The translations under genes and the position numbers were made by a program. 64,000 nucleotides of DNA from Herbidospora cretacea (GTDB taxonomy: Bacteria > Actinomycetota > Actinomycetes > Streptosporangiales > Streptosporangiaceae): positions 248,001 to 312,000 of the forward strand of contig NZ_BBXG01000009.1 in the NCBI RefSeq assembly GCF_001570605.1, given 5' to 3'. How positions within the stretch are numbered: the first letter of the stretch is position 1; each line of letters opens with the position of its first letter. Of this stretch, positions 53,759 through 62,711 are shown piece by piece. A model generated the notes under the pieces. It searched no databases. It was not told the origin of the DNA and saw only the letters and a list, made by a program, of their open reading frames with translations.

Positions 53759-56232
53759 TCCTCACCCTTCTCGCCGTTCGCGTTATCTGCGTAGTCTGCA
53801 TCCTCACGGCCCCTGCGCGCGCCCTGTTGGAACGCGGAGAACATCGCCCGCGCCTGCTCCGGCGACCGTTCCTCCGTCGGCTCGGCGACGGGAGCGGTCA
53901 GCGGGGCCTCGCTGAGCTGCGGCGCCATGTTGGCCTGCCGAACCCGGCGGGGCAGACCGTTGTGGGTGCCGCTGGCGACCGAGGTCGGCATGTTGTTCGG
54001 CAGAGTCGGCCGGGAGGCGCCACCGGTGGTGGCACTGGCGGAGGCGCCGGCTGAGGCGATCGTACGGGTCCGGGTGGGCAGGCCGCGCGCGGAGCGCACC
54101 GGCTTCTCCTCGGGCTCCACCGGCGGCACCAGCTCGACGGCCGGAACCGGTTCCACGCGCCGCTCGGCGGGGGTGAAGTAGGGGGACGGCTCCTCCTCCT
54201 CGACCGGGGGCGCCTCGTCGACCGCGACGACGGTCTCCTGCTTCTTGTGCCGGGGCTCGTGGCTCGCCTCGCCGTCGTCCACCTCGGCCGCGGCCAGCAC
54301 GGGCTGCGAGCCGTTGCGCGAGGGCAGGCCGCCGCCGGGCGTCCCGTCGGCCACGATGCTGCGCGGGATGAGCAGGATGGCGGTCGTGCCGCCGTACGGG
54401 GAGGAGCGGAGCACCACGCCGATGCCGTAGCGGGCGGCGAGCTGACCGACCACGAACAGCCCGAGGCGGTCGGAGTCGGCCAGGTCGAACTCGGGCGGTG
54501 CGGCGAGCTTGGCGTTGATCTCGGCGTACTCCTCGGGGGTCAGCCCGAGACCTCGGTCCTCGACCTCCATCACCAGGCCGTTGGCGACGAGCTCGGCCCG
54601 CACCTGCACCCTGGTCTGCGGCGGCGAGAAGATGGTCGCGTTCTCGATCAGCTCCGCGAGCAGGTGGACGACGTCGGCCACGGCCGCGCCGACCAGCGAG
54701 GCGCCCGGCATCGGCAGCACCGACACCCGGGTGAAGTCCTCGACCTCGGCGACGGCGGCGCGCATGACGTCCACGACCGGAACGGGCTTGCGCCACGACC
54801 GGCCGGGCGCCGCGCCCGAGAGGATGATGAGGCCCTCGGCGTGGCGGCGCATGCGGGTCGTGAGGTGGTCGAGGCGGAACAGGTCCTCCAGCGACTCCGG
54901 GTCCTTCGACCGGCGCTGCATGGCGTCGAGCAGCGTGAGCTGGCGGTGCAGCAGGCTCTGGTTGCGGCGGGCCAGGTTGAGGAACACGTGGCCGACGCCG
55001 CGCCGCAGGGCCGCCTGGCCGACCGCGGCCTCGATGGCGGTCCGCTGGACGGAGCTGAACGCCGAACCGACGTCCTCGACCTCGGCCGAACCGCCGGCGT
55101 CGATGGGCGGCGCCTCGTGCTCGACGTCGACGTCCTCGCCCTTCTTGAGGCGGTCGACGACGTAGGGCAGCCGCTCGTCGGCGAGTTCGAGCGCGGCGTT
55201 GCGCAGGCCGGCCAGGTCGGCGACGAGGCGGCGGCCGAAGCGCAGCGAGAAGATGATCGTGGCCACGACGGCGATCAGACCGACGCCACCCGCGATGGCG
55301 ATCCGCCCGAGGATCCCGGTGGCCAGCTCGGCCGAGTGGGCGTTCAGCGCCTCGGTGGCGGGCACGCGGGCGCGGTCGAGCTCGCCGACCAGGCTGTCGG
55401 TCGTGGGCTGCCAGCGCATCACGTCGGGCGGCAGCGCGCCACCCAGCCGCTGCTGCGACAGGATCACGTCTTCGATCTCAGTGAACCGCTTGTACAGGTC
55501 GGAGTTGAGCACCCGCTCGTACGGGCCGCGCACGTCGGGCGGCAGCGTCGGCAGGTTCTTCGCGTAGTAGAACTTGCGCAGGGCGACGAACTCGGCGAAC
55601 GCCTTGTGCGCCTCGGCCGACATCTGGTTCTGCGCCAGCGAGCTCTTCACCAGGGCGTCTTCACGGGCCAGCATCTCGTGGGCCGTGCCCATCGTGACCA
55701 GGGCGCTGGCCTGCTGGAACATCGTGACGTCGGGGATCTGGACCATCTGCTCGTAGAGATCGAACAGCTCATCCAAGATCGTGTTGTACGCCACAATCGC
55801 TTGCAGAACGTTGTACTTGCCGACTGAGATCGAGTCGCGGATGTTCGACAGCCCGTCGAGGGCGTCGAGCAGGCCCCCCATCGACCGCTGGAGGTTCTCG
55901 GACATGATCGCCCGGTTCTCCTCGGCCGTGGCGACCTTCACGAAGGCGGTCACCGTCGACGTCGTCTGCGCCTGCAGCGCGTTCAACTCGGGGGAGGACG
56001 TCCGGTTCTCGCTCAGGAGCCGGGCCACCATCGCGCGCTCCGCCTGGAGCCGCAGCCCGAGGTCGGTGGAGCTGACGCCGACGGAGTCGTACAACTGCCC
56101 CGTGCGCAGCAAGGCCACGCCGTCACCGACAGTGAGGTTGAGGACGAAGCCCCATAACGCGCTCAACGTCAGGAGAGGTAAGAGCAACAAGAGAAAGATC
56201 TTGAACCGAATCGACCGGTTTCTTGAACCCAT
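53755..56232 (-). CDS. cvnA: CvnA sensor kinase with NIT-like sensor and long C-terminal tail
   Basis: The 825-residue protein has a first membrane helix (IRFKIFLLLLLPLLTLSALW), an extracellular NIT-like domain, a second helix (about 303-325), a HAMP-like segment, the conservon box HVFLNLARRNQSLLHRQLTL, and an HATPase with LAELIENATIFSPPQTRVQV, EVEDRGLGLTPEEY and DSDRLGLFVVGQLA. A disordered tail of about 200 residues follows, rich in Glu, Pro and Ser. It perceives an unknown signal and works through CvnB-C-D. AGGAG precedes the ATG at 56232. It is paralogous to the sensor at 50160. Confidence 0.92.
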   Translation of the reverse strand: MGSRNRSIRFKIFLLLLLPLLTLSALWGFVLNLTVGDGVALLRTGQLYDSVGVSSTDLGLRLQAERAMVARLLSENRTSSPELNALQAQTTSTVTAFVKVATAEENRAIMSENLQRSMGGLLDALDGLSNIRDSISVGKYNVLQAIVAYNTILDELFDLYEQMVQIPDVTMFQQASALVTMGTAHEMLAREDALVKSSLAQNQMSAEAHKAFAEFVALRKFYYAKNLPTLPPDVRGPYERVLNSDLYKRFTEIEDVILSQQRLGGALPPDVMRWQPTTDSLVGELDRARVPATEALNAHSAELATGILGRIAIAGGVGLIAVVATIIFSLRFGRRLVADLAGLRNAALELADERLPYVVDRLKKGEDVDVEHEAPPIDAGGSAEVEDVGSAFSSVQRTAIEAAVGQAALRRGVGHVFLNLARRNQSLLHRQLTLLDAMQRRSKDPESLEDLFRLDHLTTRMRRHAEGLIILSGAAPGRSWRKPVPVVDVMRAAVAEVEDFTRVSVLPMPGASLVGAAVADVVHLLAELIENATIFSPPQTRVQVRAELVANGLVMEVEDRGLGLTPEEYAEINAKLAAPPEFDLADSDRLGLFVVGQLAARYGIGVVLRSSPYGGTTAILLIPRSIVADGTPGGGLPSRNGSQPVLAAAEVDDGEASHEPRHKKQETVVAVDEAPPVEEEEPSPYFTPAERRVEPVPAVELVPPVEPEEKPVRSARGLPTRTRTIASAGASASATTGGASRPTLPNNMPTSVASGTHNGLPRRVRQANMAPQLSEAPLTAPVAEPTEERSPEQARAMFSAFQQGARRGREDADYADNANGEKGEE

Positions 56233-56343
56233 GGCCACTCCTGCAGTGCGTGGAGGCTCGCGCCGCATTTGGGGGGAAATGCACCTCCGGAAGATCGCAC
56301 AGGAGACTAGCACCGATACAGATCGAGCGCAGTGGAGGAATTG

Positions 56344-57141
56344 ATGATTAGCGTGATCACCGGGGCCGGTTCGGGCATTGGTGCTGCTGCGGCCCTTGAT
56401 CTGGCCCGAAAGGGATACCAACTTGTGTTGGTTGGGAGGGATCGTGACCGCTTAGAGTCAACTGCCTCCCGTGTCCGCTCTGCTACCGATAGTGATGTCA
56501 GCGTGGAGACGGCCGACTTCACCCGCTTCGCCGAAGTGCGCGACCTGGCGGCCCGGCTCCGCGACAACCACGACCACATCGACGTCCTGGCCAACAACGC
56601 GGGCGTCATGGTCCCCGACCGCAGAGTGACTGCGGACGGTCACGAACTCATGATCCAGGTCAACCACCTCTCACCGTTCCTGCTGACGAATATTCTTCTA
56701 GATCGCGTCGGGCGCGTCGTGACGACCTCCTCGCGTGCGGCCAAGGCGGGCAAGCTCGAACCCGACGACCTGTCCCGGGAACGCCGCCGCTGGAATGGCT
56801 GGCTCCAGTACGGCGACACCAAACAAGCGAACGCTTTAATGACGGTGGGACTCGCCACCCGCGGAGCCAAAGCGACGTGTTTCCACCCGGGCGTCATCAA
56901 GACGACATTCGCCGGGGGGACCGTGTTCATGAAACTCATCACCCTGCCCGGCCTGCACGAGCCCGTGGAGAAGGCGGCGTCGCGCTTGGCGTACCTGGCG
57001 ACGTCGGAGGACGGTGAGCGCCTGGCGGGAACCTTCTTCCGCGACAACCGCCCGGACAAGGTGCCCGCCCAGATGACCGACCCGGACCTGGCGGAACGGT
57101 TGTGGACGGCGAGCGCCGAGGCGGTGGGGCTGGACGGGTAG
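56344..57141 (+). CDS. Short-chain dehydrogenase/reductase
   Basis: The 265-residue protein has the classical SDR motifs: cofactor site TGAGSGIGAAAAL, NNAGVMVPDRR, the catalytic Ser in VVTTSSRAAKAG, and Tyr-x-x-x-Lys in YGDTKQANALM. NAD(P) use and substrate are unknown. GGAGG lies before the ATG at 56344. It is divergent from cvnA, with a 111-bp gap holding both promoters. A GGCCGC-N5-GCGGCC hairpin (57202-57218) follows about 60 bp after the stop. Confidence 0.9.
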   Translation: MISVITGAGSGIGAAAALDLARKGYQLVLVGRDRDRLESTASRVRSATDSDVSVETADFTRFAEVRDLAARLRDNHDHIDVLANNAGVMVPDRRVTADGHELMIQVNHLSPFLLTNILLDRVGRVVTTSSRAAKAGKLEPDDLSRERRRWNGWLQYGDTKQANALMTVGLATRGAKATCFHPGVIKTTFAGGTVFMKLITLPGLHEPVEKAASRLAYLATSEDGERLAGTFFRDNRPDKVPAQMTDPDLAERLWTASAEAVGLDG

Positions 57142-57454
57142 CAGGCCTGCGAGACGGGTGATTCCCTTCGGGCTGGGTTGGCGGATGGCGGTGCCGCCCT
57201 TGGCCGCAGGACGCGGCCTGCTTGGGGGGCCAATGCGGCGCGGAAACTCAGACCGCATCCGTGTGACTCGGATGCTCGCCGGTTGACATTGACGGGACTT
57301 CCGAGGAGTCGGCCAACACGGTGGCCGAGGTGCCGGCGTCGTGGCGACGCGAGGGCGTCACCGTGGTGGCCGACCAGACGGGCGACCAGCGGAGGTCGCA
57401 GGCGACCGTCCATGCCGGTTGCGATGAATGCATAACCTTGTGTGACTGTTCGTT
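57142..57454. other. Intergenic region, no gene recognised
   Basis: It contains a GGCCGC-N5-GCGGCC hairpin (57202-57218) and no frame with a credible start or family match. It separates the SDR from the DUF1023 operon. Confidence 0.5.
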
Positions 57455-57460
57455 TACTAT
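57455..57460 (+). promoter_or_regulatory. -10 box TACTAT of the DUF1023 operon
   Basis: TACTAT lies 6 nt before the GTG at 57467 and no ribosome site is present, giving a leaderless message. Confidence 0.5.
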
Positions 57461-57466
57461 CTGCTG

Positions 57467-58789
57467 GTGACTCTCTGTCTCGCGGATGCCGCATCGATGT
57501 GGTTGCTGGCCTCCCGTCTGGAAGAGGCGGCCCAGGAGATCACCCGGCTGCAGGGTGGCTCGGTGACTGTCGGCCTGCCGATTACCGCCACTCCCGAACT
57601 GGCCCACTACGAGGCCCACCTGCGGAACATGGTCGAGTGGTGCCACTCCTCGGCCGCCGAGATCCGCAAGCGCGCGGCCGTCGCCGCTCAGGCCGACCTC
57701 ATCGGCTGGGACCCCGCTGGGGACAACACCGCCCGCGAGGCGCTGATGACCGCGGCGGCCGGTGGCTTCGACGAGCAACTGGCCGCCTTCGACGCCTTGG
57801 GGGAAGACGGTGACGTGGCGGCGTACTTCGCCGCCCTCACTCCGGGGCAGGCGCTCGCGGTGGCGCTGGCCCGCGCGTCGCAGGTCGGCGCCAGGGCGGG
57901 CGTCCCGTTCGAGCTCCGCTACGCGGCCAACCGCCAGCTTGTACGCCAAGCCCACGCCGAGGCCATCCGAGTGGGGGACAAGGCGGCGGCCGACAGGTAC
58001 ACCAGACTCCTCAACCCGGACCGGCAACTCCTGCTCTTCGATCCGAGAGGCCTCGGGAAGATCGCCGAAGTCAAAGGTGATCTCGCCACGGCGAAGAACG
58101 TCTCCATCTTCGTGCCGGGCACCGAGAACAGCCTGCTGAACTACCTCAGGGGATCCGAGGGCACCCTCTCGACCCTTCATGGGGCCGCCACGGGAATCTC
58201 TGCGGACACCGCCACCATCCTGTGGATGGGCTCCCCGCTGCCGCAGAGCGTGGGAGCGGCGATGTTCGATCTGCGGGCCGACCGCAGTGCCCCAGAACTG
58301 CGTGACTTCTTCGATGGTCTCCGGCTCTCGCCCGAGGTGCGGACCACTCTCATCGGTCACTCCTACGGAAGCACTGTCACCGGCCACGCGGTGAAGGCCG
58401 GTCTCCATCCCGACAATCTGATCGCTGTCGCGAGCCCGGGTTGGGGTGTCACCTCTACGAGCGAACTCCACGCTCCGGAGACGAAGTTGTTCGCGATGCG
58501 GCACCAGGGTGACTACATCAAGCTCGTCCCGCCGGCTGAAGACGCCATCGGTTTTTTCATACCGGTGCCCGACACGATCGCGGGCCACGGCGAGGATCCC
58601 GTCTTCATGCCCGGCGTCGAGCGCCTGTCGTCGGGGTCGGAATCCCACCCCTTTTACGAAATCGACGCGGATGCCCACTCCGATTACTTCGGGGGCAGCG
58701 ATGCCGGTCGAATCGCCGGACTGAACCTGGCCAGAGTGATCGTCGGCGACGACTACGAGACTTACGAGGAAGCGAAGGCCGCTCTGTGA
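57467..58789 (+). CDS. DUF1023 alpha/beta-hydrolase-like protein
   Basis: The 440-residue protein has a helical N-terminal half resembling WXG100/ESX-like scaffolds (AASMWLLASRLEEAAQEITR ... VEWCHSSAAEIRKRAAVAAQ) and a C-terminal DUF1023 hydrolase domain with the nucleophile elbow LIGHSYGSTVTGHA, an oxyanion region FVPGTENSLLNY, and a late HSDYFGGSDAG carrying His. DUF1023 is an actinobacterial family with a predicted Ser-Asp-His triad but no established substrate. Translation is coupled to the next gene (GTGA). Confidence 0.85.
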   Translation: MTLCLADAASMWLLASRLEEAAQEITRLQGGSVTVGLPITATPELAHYEAHLRNMVEWCHSSAAEIRKRAAVAAQADLIGWDPAGDNTAREALMTAAAGGFDEQLAAFDALGEDGDVAAYFAALTPGQALAVALARASQVGARAGVPFELRYAANRQLVRQAHAEAIRVGDKAAADRYTRLLNPDRQLLLFDPRGLGKIAEVKGDLATAKNVSIFVPGTENSLLNYLRGSEGTLSTLHGAATGISADTATILWMGSPLPQSVGAAMFDLRADRSAPELRDFFDGLRLSPEVRTTLIGHSYGSTVTGHAVKAGLHPDNLIAVASPGWGVTSTSELHAPETKLFAMRHQGDYIKLVPPAEDAIGFFIPVPDTIAGHGEDPVFMPGVERLSSGSESHPFYEIDADAHSDYFGGSDAGRIAGLNLARVIVGDDYETYEEAKAAL

Positions 58790-59226
58790 AGCGCATCGTC
58801 GTCGTACTTCTGCTGTTGGTCGTCGGATGTGCGTCCGAGCCTCGGCCGCCGATTTCCGCCGCACTCAACGATCTAGATGCTGCCCTTGAGCGGGCACTTC
58901 AGGTGAGCTCACTCACGGAGAAACCTGTGCGCACGCCCGGAAAGTGGTGGTGCGAACTCGGGGAGGGACAAGCTTTCCAGCTCGGTTTCACCGCCCCCGC
59001 CCGGGATCCGCGCGCCACCGTCGTCGCCGTTGCTGAGCTCTGGCGTCGTGAAGGGCTGCTCGTTCAGATGGATCGCACCCAGCACGCCACTCGACCCGAA
59101 GTGATCGTCCGTGGTCGGCTGATCGAGATGTCAGTCCACGGCTTCCCCGAGCGCGGGACCGTCTGGATCGCCGGGAACACGGCCTGTCTCGACGGGGAGG
59201 TGCCCCCCGCATGGCGGGATGTGTGA
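58786..59226 (+). CDS. Small lipoprotein coupled to DUF1023 hydrolase
   Basis: The 146-residue protein has a lipoprotein signal (VVVLLLLVVGCASE) and a small alpha/beta domain (AALNDLDAALERALQV ... GKWWCELGEG ... RLIEMSVHGFPERGTVWIAG) with two Cys (in WWCEL and NTACLD) that could form a disulfide. No family is recognised. Similar small lipoproteins follow DUF1023 genes in related actinomycetes, as I recall, so they may act together at the cell surface. Confidence 0.7.
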   Translation: MKRIVVVLLLLVVGCASEPRPPISAALNDLDAALERALQVSSLTEKPVRTPGKWWCELGEGQAFQLGFTAPARDPRATVVAVAELWRREGLLVQMDRTQHATRPEVIVRGRLIEMSVHGFPERGTVWIAGNTACLDGEVPPAWRDV

Positions 59227-59417
59227 ACCAGGCGCGCACAGAACGGCGCCCCTGATCAAGGAGTGAGCCCGTCCCGCGACGTCCCCGAACAGTGACAATT
59301 CGCCCGTGTGGTTGAACACCCAGTGATTCTCGCTCACAGTGGTTCTCAAACATCTCCCAGCAAGTGTTCTCCCAGAGTTTTTTCGCAGCTCTCTGGTCTG
59401 TTTCCTCTCGTCCCCGA

Positions 59418-59423
59418 TAGCGT
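59418..59423 (+). promoter_or_regulatory. -10 box TAGCGT of the acyltransferase gene
   Basis: TAGCGT lies 6 nt before the GTG at 59430, another leaderless start. The 200-bp gap upstream holds no gene that I recognise. Confidence 0.45.
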
Positions 59424-59429
59424 CCCGGG

Positions 59430-60500
59430 GTGGCAGCGGCAGTGACTTCTTCCAGCCCCCCGGTTGTCTCGCAGCGCGACCCTTTCCTCGACAACGCCAA
59501 GTTCTGGGCGATCGTCCTGGTCGTGTGCGGGCATCTGGTGGAGGATCTGCGCGACGTACCGTACGCGCACGCGCTCTACCTTTTCGTCTACACCTTTCAC
59601 ATGCCGCTGTTCATCACGATCAGCGGCTATCTGTCGCGTAACTTCACCCGGTTACGGGCGCAGAAACTCGTCTCGACGCTGCTGGTGCCCTACGTCATCT
59701 TCGAGATCGCCTACTCGCTGCCGAGGCTCATCCTCTACGGCAAGTTCCAGCTCACCCTGCTCGACCCCTATTTCCTGACGTGGTTCCTGCTGTCGCTGTT
59801 CATCTGGCGGCTGTCGACGCCGGTCTGGTTCCAGGTGAAGTGGCCGCTGGCGGTGGCGGTGGGGATCTCGCTCATCAGCGGGGCCTCGGCGCTGCCGGAC
59901 GAACTGTCGATGAACCGGACCCTCGGGCTGCTGCCCTTCTACGTGCTGGGCCTGGTGCTCACCCCGCAGCACTTCCAGATGCTGAAGAAGAGGTGGGTGC
60001 GGATCACCGGGGCGGTCGTCCTGCTCGCGGGGATCGGGATCACGTTCCTGGTCCACTACGACGTGTCGACCGAATGGATCCGGTGGCGCCACGCGTACAC
60101 GCGGATCGGGGTCGACAACCTGACCGGGGCGGGCATCCGGCTGTTGATGCTGGTCATCGGGGCGGTGCTGGTGGCGTCGTTCCTGTCGGTCATCACGTCC
60201 AGGCGGACGTGGTTCACCGCGCTCGGCGGACTGACCATCTACGCCTACCTGCTCCACGGCTTCGTCGTGAAGGTCCTCGACCGGTTCCACGACCAGCTGA
60301 ACAACCCGGTCGGGGTGGCCGCGGTCATCCTGTTCGGCGTCGTGCTGACCGCCGTGCTGTGCACGCCGCCGTTCCGGACCCTCTTCCGATGGGCGGTCGA
60401 GCCGAACCTGAAGTGGGCCTTCAAGACCGACGGCGCCCGTCCCAACGCCACCACGCCGGACCAGCCGGCGGCCGAGAACCCGCGATCCGTCAATCCTTGA
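59430..60500 (+). CDS. Acyltransferase family 3 membrane protein
   Basis: The 356-residue protein has about ten membrane helices and the acyltransferase-3 signatures FLDNAKFWAIVLVVCGHLVE (His), FHMPLFITISGYLSR, and LTIYAYLLHGFVVK. Such enzymes O-acetylate sugars of surface polysaccharides or lipids; the fucose 4-O-acetylase-like subgroup fits best. It lies next to glycosyltransferase and UDP-GlcNAc epimerase genes, which supports a cell-envelope glycan role. Confidence 0.87.
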   Translation: MAAAVTSSSPPVVSQRDPFLDNAKFWAIVLVVCGHLVEDLRDVPYAHALYLFVYTFHMPLFITISGYLSRNFTRLRAQKLVSTLLVPYVIFEIAYSLPRLILYGKFQLTLLDPYFLTWFLLSLFIWRLSTPVWFQVKWPLAVAVGISLISGASALPDELSMNRTLGLLPFYVLGLVLTPQHFQMLKKRWVRITGAVVLLAGIGITFLVHYDVSTEWIRWRHAYTRIGVDNLTGAGIRLLMLVIGAVLVASFLSVITSRRTWFTALGGLTIYAYLLHGFVVKVLDRFHDQLNNPVGVAAVILFGVVLTAVLCTPPFRTLFRWAVEPNLKWAFKTDGARPNATTPDQPAAENPRSVNP

Positions 60501-60509
60501 CCACGGAAA

Positions 60510-60542
60510 ACGGCGCCTCCCTCTGCGAGGAGGGGGCGCCGT
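60510..60542. terminator. Bidirectional terminator between acyltransferase and glycosyltransferase
   Basis: ACGGCGCC (60510-60517) pairs with GGCGCCGT (60535-60542), with inner CCCTC/GAGGG pairs, at the junction of two convergent genes. Confidence 0.75.
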
Positions 60543-60559
60543 CCGGTCGTACGGGGAAT

Positions 60560-62635
60560 TCAGATCATCACGTGTTCGTCGGGGTGGCCGACGAAGGAGA
60601 AGACCGCGTTGCGGGTCAGCTTGTAGTCGGCGGCCTGCCAGGTGTGCTGGGAGGCGTCCGAGCCGCGCATGTAGACGAAGTTGAAGCGGTCGGCGGAGTA
60701 GATGCGCACGCCGTCCTCCTTGAGCCGGCGGACCAGCCTGGTGTCCTCGCCCGCGTTGACGGCCTCGAAGGCGTAGGTGCGGAGCAGGTCGGCCTTGGCC
60801 AGGATGGTCGCGCCCTGCACGAGGTGCGTGTAGCGGTTCTCCAGGCCGGGCAGGCGGTAGACGGTCGTGTTCGTGTCGGGGAAGTAGGTGTAGTGCGCGC
60901 CCTTCCCGGTCAGCTCGGCGTCGGCGTAGTCGAAGACGCGCACCAGGTCCCACAGGTAGTTGGGGCCGTAGAGGTTGTCGTCGTCCATCTTGGAGATGAG
61001 CTCGCCCTCGGCCTGGAGGATGCCGTGGTTGAGGACCTCGCCCAAAGTGAAGTGGGGCGGGGCGTGCAGGACCTTCACGGCGGGGATGCCGGCCGCCAGG
61101 GCCTTGTCCCGGACCACGTCGGCGTCCTCCGACAGGCCGTGGAGCACGAGGATCAGTTCGAGGTTGCGGTGCTTCTGCCGCGCCACCTGCGCGATCGCGT
61201 GTTCGAGCTGGCCGGCGCGGTTGGTGGGCAATACGACCGAGACGCTGCGGGAGCGCTCGGCCACCGGGTGGCCCAGGTCACCGAGGATCTGGTCGACGCG
61301 GTGGGAGAACAGGTGCTTGTCGAAGACCTCGCGCAGGGCCAGCATGCCCTGCCGGGCGCGCAGCTCGGGGCTGTTGATGTAGTACAGCGCCCGGTTGTAC
61401 GCCTCCTCCTGCGAGTGGGCGATCGGGATGAGCGGCCCGAACGTCTCTTCGATGGCCCGCGACCAGCCCGACAGGACCGTCGTGCCGCAGGCCGACAGCT
61501 CGAAGACGCGGCGCGCGCACATCGTCGGTGAGTCGATCACCGAGTTCACGTTCAGGAAAACCTTGTACATCTTGTACGCCGCCAGCATCTGCTCATAGGG
61601 CAGTTCGCCGACGATGTGGGGGCGGTACTCCTCGGGCCAGGCGTACTTGTCGGCCACCGAGGCGTTGCGGGCGAAGATGTGCAGACCGAGCTCCCGCGTC
61701 GGGGCGATGACGGTCTCCATCTGCTCCCGGCGCTCGGGGTGCTTGTCACGGAAGTACATGCCGCCGAAGACGACGTCGTACTTGCGGCCCCAGCGGGTCA
61801 TGATCGGGTTGTGGATGCGCGGCTGCGCGGCGAACTGGAGCACGCCGACCCGGTCGTGGCCCAGGATCTCCCTGTACTTCGGGATCATGTCGCCGTCGCA
61901 GGTGTACACCTGGTCGAACAGCTTCGCCGTGTCGATGAAGAAGTCGAAGTTCGGCGGGTCCTCCTTGTTCCAGAAGACCGTCGGGATGCCCTCCGCCCTG
62001 CACCACGCGATGAGGTCGCGCAGCTCCTGCTTGGGCGCGTTGGTGCCGGTCATCTGGTAGCGCCAGCGGCCCTGGTTGCCGTGCCAGGCCGACTCGCAGA
62101 ACAGCACGTCGGGGCGCTTCTCGGCGAAGATCTCGCGCCAGTCCTGGAGACCGAACTCGATCTGGTCCCACTCGTACTTGAACGCCAGGCGGGAGAAGTC
62201 GTCCAGGATCACCGCGACCTTGAGGTCGGGGCGGTTCTGGATGCCCTCCGGGTCGGGCCACTTCAGGTTCGGGATCTTGACCGTCGGGCCGCGCTTCTCG
62301 GCCTCGGCCTGCACGTCGAAGGCCGACGGCGGAGCCTTGGGAGCCTTGTTGCCCCGCCACGCCCGGCGCAGGTCGCTCGGCAGCTTGACGATCTTCTTCG
62401 GGTTGGTGCCGGCCTTGGTGATGGCCTCGCCCACCCGGTACTGACGCCCGGTCTGGGTGGCCTTCGCCTTCCAGAGCGCGTACTCGGCCCGCGCCTCCTG
62501 GTAGGCGAGGCGGGTCTCCAGCTCGCGGATCGTCTCCTCGTAGAACTCGACGGTGCGGCGGTCCTCGGGCAGCCAGTTGACCGGGCCGAGGCGCTGGAAT
62601 CTCGGCTCGTCGGGGGTCGCGTCGGTCTCAGACAT
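60560..62635 (-). CDS. Large glycosyltransferase with CgeB-like and GT2 domains
   Basis: The 691-residue protein has an N-terminal coiled region (EFYEETIRELETRLAYQEAR), a CgeB/GT1-like domain (about 135-445; PTVFWNKEDPPNFDFFIDTA, CARRVFELSACGTTVLS), and a C-terminal GT2 domain (about 455-691; VSVVLPTNRAGQLEHAIAQV, HFTLGEVLNHGILQAEGELI with SKMDDDN as the DxD site). It would build a surface polysaccharide or teichoic-acid-like polymer on the cytosolic face of the membrane. It is co-directional with the UDP-GlcNAc epimerase upstream. Confidence 0.88.
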   Translation of the reverse strand: MSETDATPDEPRFQRLGPVNWLPEDRRTVEFYEETIRELETRLAYQEARAEYALWKAKATQTGRQYRVGEAITKAGTNPKKIVKLPSDLRRAWRGNKAPKAPPSAFDVQAEAEKRGPTVKIPNLKWPDPEGIQNRPDLKVAVILDDFSRLAFKYEWDQIEFGLQDWREIFAEKRPDVLFCESAWHGNQGRWRYQMTGTNAPKQELRDLIAWCRAEGIPTVFWNKEDPPNFDFFIDTAKLFDQVYTCDGDMIPKYREILGHDRVGVLQFAAQPRIHNPIMTRWGRKYDVVFGGMYFRDKHPERREQMETVIAPTRELGLHIFARNASVADKYAWPEEYRPHIVGELPYEQMLAAYKMYKVFLNVNSVIDSPTMCARRVFELSACGTTVLSGWSRAIEETFGPLIPIAHSQEEAYNRALYYINSPELRARQGMLALREVFDKHLFSHRVDQILGDLGHPVAERSRSVSVVLPTNRAGQLEHAIAQVARQKHRNLELILVLHGLSEDADVVRDKALAAGIPAVKVLHAPPHFTLGEVLNHGILQAEGELISKMDDDNLYGPNYLWDLVRVFDYADAELTGKGAHYTYFPDTNTTVYRLPGLENRYTHLVQGATILAKADLLRTYAFEAVNAGEDTRLVRRLKEDGVRIYSADRFNFVYMRGSDASQHTWQAADYKLTRNAVFSFVGHPDEHVMI

Positions 62636-62711
62636 GCCTCGTCCCTGCTCGTCGTCTCAAGGGTCGATATCGTACGGCGCAGGCCGTGGTCGTTTGGTGT
62701 GTTTGTCGGAC

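Noticed and set aside
53755-56421. Longer start for the minus-strand cvnA, adding about 63 residues
   Set aside because: The extension has no conserved sequence and overlaps the divergent SDR start. The ATG at 56232 has AGGAG and directly precedes the first membrane helix.
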